Below, one piece after another: positions 5,488 to 7,358 of a DNA stretch of 7,358 bases. The notes beneath the pieces were generated by a model. It saw only the letters and a program-made list of their open reading frames with translations. It made no database searches and had not been told where the DNA came from. The translations under genes and the position numbers were made by a program. Every line of letters starts with the position of its first letter. Position 1 is the first letter of the stretch. Origin of the DNA: Ruminococcus sp. UBA3280 (GTDB lineage Bacteria > Bacillota > Clostridia > Oscillospirales > Ruminococcaceae); contig DETU01000103.1 of NCBI GenBank assembly GCA_002362175.1, positions 1 through 7,358 of the forward strand, in the 5' to 3' direction.

Positions 5488-7284
5488 TTATATATTATTG
5501 AGACGTGAAAAATAGTTTTCAGCATATTTTCTGTATTCGTCGTGGAAAGATTCGTCATTTTCCTTAACGTCTGCGAGATACGTGTGGAAATCAGTTTTTT
5601 CGTCGGTCTGAATGAGGATACAGGCTATATTTGAGCAGTGGTCGGAAATTCTTTCAAGATTTGTGAGAATGTCCTGGAATATGTATCCGAGTTCAACAGT
5701 ACATTCATCATTTTGTAAACGTCTGATATGTCTGTTTTTGAGTTCAATACTCAGATTGTCAACAACTTCCTCAAGCGGTTCAACCTTATGGGCAATTGTG
5801 AGGTCATTGAGATTGTAAGCTTCAAAAGCCCTGTCAATATTTTCGGCAATAGCTTCTGTGATAATTTTTATTTCGTTTATGCATTCGTCGGAAAACTTTA
5901 TTTTCTTGTCGTGGATTTCCTGTGCCGACTCAACAAGATTTACAGCATGGTCGGAAATTCTTTCAAAGTTACCTATACAGTGCATCATTTTTGAAACTAT
6001 ACGGCTGTCGTTTCCCGTAACACTGCTTTTTGAGATTTTAAGAAGATAGCCGTTTATAGTATCTTCAAATTTATCAATAATATCTTCATTTTCTGTAATG
6101 GTTTCAGCGGAATCTGCATTGTATTCAATAATAATGTCAAGAGCCTTATGAATGGTTTCTTTGGTGAGGTCAGCCATTTCAATGGTAGCGGTTCTGCACG
6201 CCTGAACGGCTATACTTGGAGTTTTGAGAAGTCTTTCGTCAAGACCTGTAAGAGTTCTCTTGGAATCTGTTTCGGTTTCCTTGCCGTCACGTACAATAAG
6301 CTTTGAAAGTGTAACGAGCTGTTTTGTAAACGGAAGGAATATAATGGTATTTATTATGTTGAATATGGTGTGCATGATTGCAATTCCAAGATATCCGACG
6401 GTTTCGTTGAATATGCTGAGATTAAGTGCGGACTGTAAAATCATTATAACAGGAAGCATTACGATTGTACCTATTATTTTCACAAGAACATGAATCCATG
6501 CTACTCTCTTAGCGTCTTTATTTACGCCGAAAGTTGAAATAAGTGCAGTAATACAAGTACCGATATTACAGCCCATGATGATTGGCAGTGCCATTCCGTA
6601 AGATAAAGCACCGGCTTTTGAGAATGCCATAAGTATACCGACAGAAGCAGACGAACTCTGTATTATGCAGGTAAATCCTATTCCGACAAGTACGCCTAAA
6701 ACAGGATTTTCAAAAGCTGTAAGAACCTGCCTGAATGATTCTGATTCTTTAAGCGGGTCAACAGCTGAAGACATAAGCTCCATACCGTTCATAAGGACGG
6801 CGAAACCAATAAGAATACGTCCTATATCCTTTTTCTTGTTTTTCTTGCAGCCCATAATCATTATTATACCTATGAGTGCAATAATAGGTGAAAAGGACTC
6901 CGGTTTCAGCATATTGAGTATTAAATTGAGTGTTCCGCCATTGTCGGAGGTTTTTATATCACCAAGACATAAAATCCATGCTGTAAAAGTTGTACCGATA
7001 TTAGAACCGAGACATACTCCTATTGATTGTTCAAGTGCCATGAGACCTGAATTGACAAAACCTACAAGCATTACGGTAACGGCTGAAGATGACTGAATAG
7101 CCATAGTTACACCCAGACCGAGCATAATACTTTTGAATTTGTTTGAAGTAAGTTTTTTGAGAGCTACTTCAAGTTTACCGCCCGTAAGCTTTTCAAGACC
7201 TGTTGATAGTACATTCATACCGTAAAGGAAAAAGGCAAGTCCGCCGAGCAGGGTAAAGATGTTGAAAATCGAAAATTCTTCCAT
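5488..7284 (-). CDS. Na+/phosphate cotransporter family protein with C-terminal PhoU-like domain
   Basis: This is a 598-residue inner-membrane protein of the bacterial NptA/YjbB-type Na/Pi cotransporter family, which moves inorganic phosphate coupled to sodium; some members act in export. Residues 1 to about 325 are hydrophobic and hold the family's inverted duplication. The first half has QSSSA at 64-68 and GSNIGTT at 93-99; the second has QSSSA at 209-213 and GCNIGTC at 238-244. These paired motifs line the substrate path. After a charged linker (about 331-350), residues about 355-560 form a PhoU-like helical domain with two copies of the metal-binding signature, NFERISDHAVNL (439-450) and NLERISDHCSNI (542-553). 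This suggests coupling to cellular phosphate status. The length is usual for the fused form. The ATG at 7284 has AAGGAG (7291-7296) six bases upstream. It is monocistronic with no pst or phoR genes in view. Confidence 0.95.
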   Translation of the reverse strand: MEEFSIFNIFTLLGGLAFFLYGMNVLSTGLEKLTGGKLEVALKKLTSNKFKSIMLGLGVTMAIQSSSAVTVMLVGFVNSGLMALEQSIGVCLGSNIGTTFTAWILCLGDIKTSDNGGTLNLILNMLKPESFSPIIALIGIIMIMGCKKNKKKDIGRILIGFAVLMNGMELMSSAVDPLKESESFRQVLTAFENPVLGVLVGIGFTCIIQSSSASVGILMAFSKAGALSYGMALPIIMGCNIGTCITALISTFGVNKDAKRVAWIHVLVKIIGTIVMLPVIMILQSALNLSIFNETVGYLGIAIMHTIFNIINTIIFLPFTKQLVTLSKLIVRDGKETETDSKRTLTGLDERLLKTPSIAVQACRTATIEMADLTKETIHKALDIIIEYNADSAETITENEDIIDKFEDTINGYLLKISKSSVTGNDSRIVSKMMHCIGNFERISDHAVNLVESAQEIHDKKIKFSDECINEIKIITEAIAENIDRAFEAYNLNDLTIAHKVEPLEEVVDNLSIELKNRHIRRLQNDECTVELGYIFQDILTNLERISDHCSNIACILIQTDEKTDFHTYLADVKENDESFHDEYRKYAENYFSRLNNI

Positions 7285-7340
7285 AATTTTCTCCTTAGAA
7301 ATTATTTTAAGTAATCCCCTTGTTTTTATCTACAGATATA

Positions 7341-7346
7341 ATTATA
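7341..7346 (-). promoter_or_regulatory. Possible -10 box of the phosphate transporter gene
   Basis: The minus strand reads TATAAT here, about 57 bases upstream of the start codon. The matching -35 box would lie beyond the window end, and the stretch is so AT-rich that chance matches are likely. Confidence 0.3.
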
Positions 7347-7358
7347 TAATAAAAAATT

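Noticed and set aside
6665..7096. Plus-strand open frame opposite the phosphate transporter gene
   Set aside because: It is antisense to conserved transporter motifs and has no ribosome site or recognisable domain.

Overview
The window looks like chromosomal DNA of a low-GC, Gram-positive, anaerobic gut or rumen bacterium of the Ruminococcus type (Clostridia). Four things point that way: Firmicute-style 23S and 5S rRNA ends, strong AGGAGG-type ribosome binding sites, TG-extended -10 promoters, and a secreted protein ending in a type I dockerin, the module that docks enzymes onto cellulosome-like scaffolds. The genus assignment is an inference; dockerins also occur in other clostridia.

Layout. 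Positions 1-212 are the 3' end of a 23S rRNA, followed by a tRNA-free spacer, a 5S rRNA (274-389) and the rRNA operon terminator (399-430). Directly behind that terminator, with almost no room for a promoter, lies a very AT-rich unrecognised gene (444-1028) with its own terminator. Next is a strong promoter and the largest gene (1145-3877). It encodes a 910-residue secreted protein with a gluzincin-like metallopeptidase signature (HEFGH, then E and N at thermolysin-like spacing) in a DUF6055-like domain, a 20-hexad left-handed beta-helix, a LamG-like jelly roll and a C-terminal dockerin. A bidirectional terminator separates it from a minus-strand gene (3922-4398) for a small membrane protein with a zinc module at each end. 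That gene diverges from an AraC-family regulator with a GyrI-like ligand domain (4561-5430); the 162-bp gap holds two extended -10 promoters and a small palindrome. The regulator converges through a perfect 13-bp-stem terminator on a minus-strand Na+/phosphate cotransporter family gene with a fused PhoU-like tail (5488-7284).

How they work together. Each gene appears to be its own transcription unit, bounded by hairpin terminators or divergent promoters, so there is no obvious multi-gene pathway. The secreted dockerin protein is the most unusual object: it combines a probable protease or glycoprotein-acting domain with a long beta-helix and a scaffold-docking tag. No CRISPR array, transposase, phage gene, retron, tRNA or riboswitch was seen. 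There is no gene-free stretch over 300 bases apart from the rRNA region at the start.
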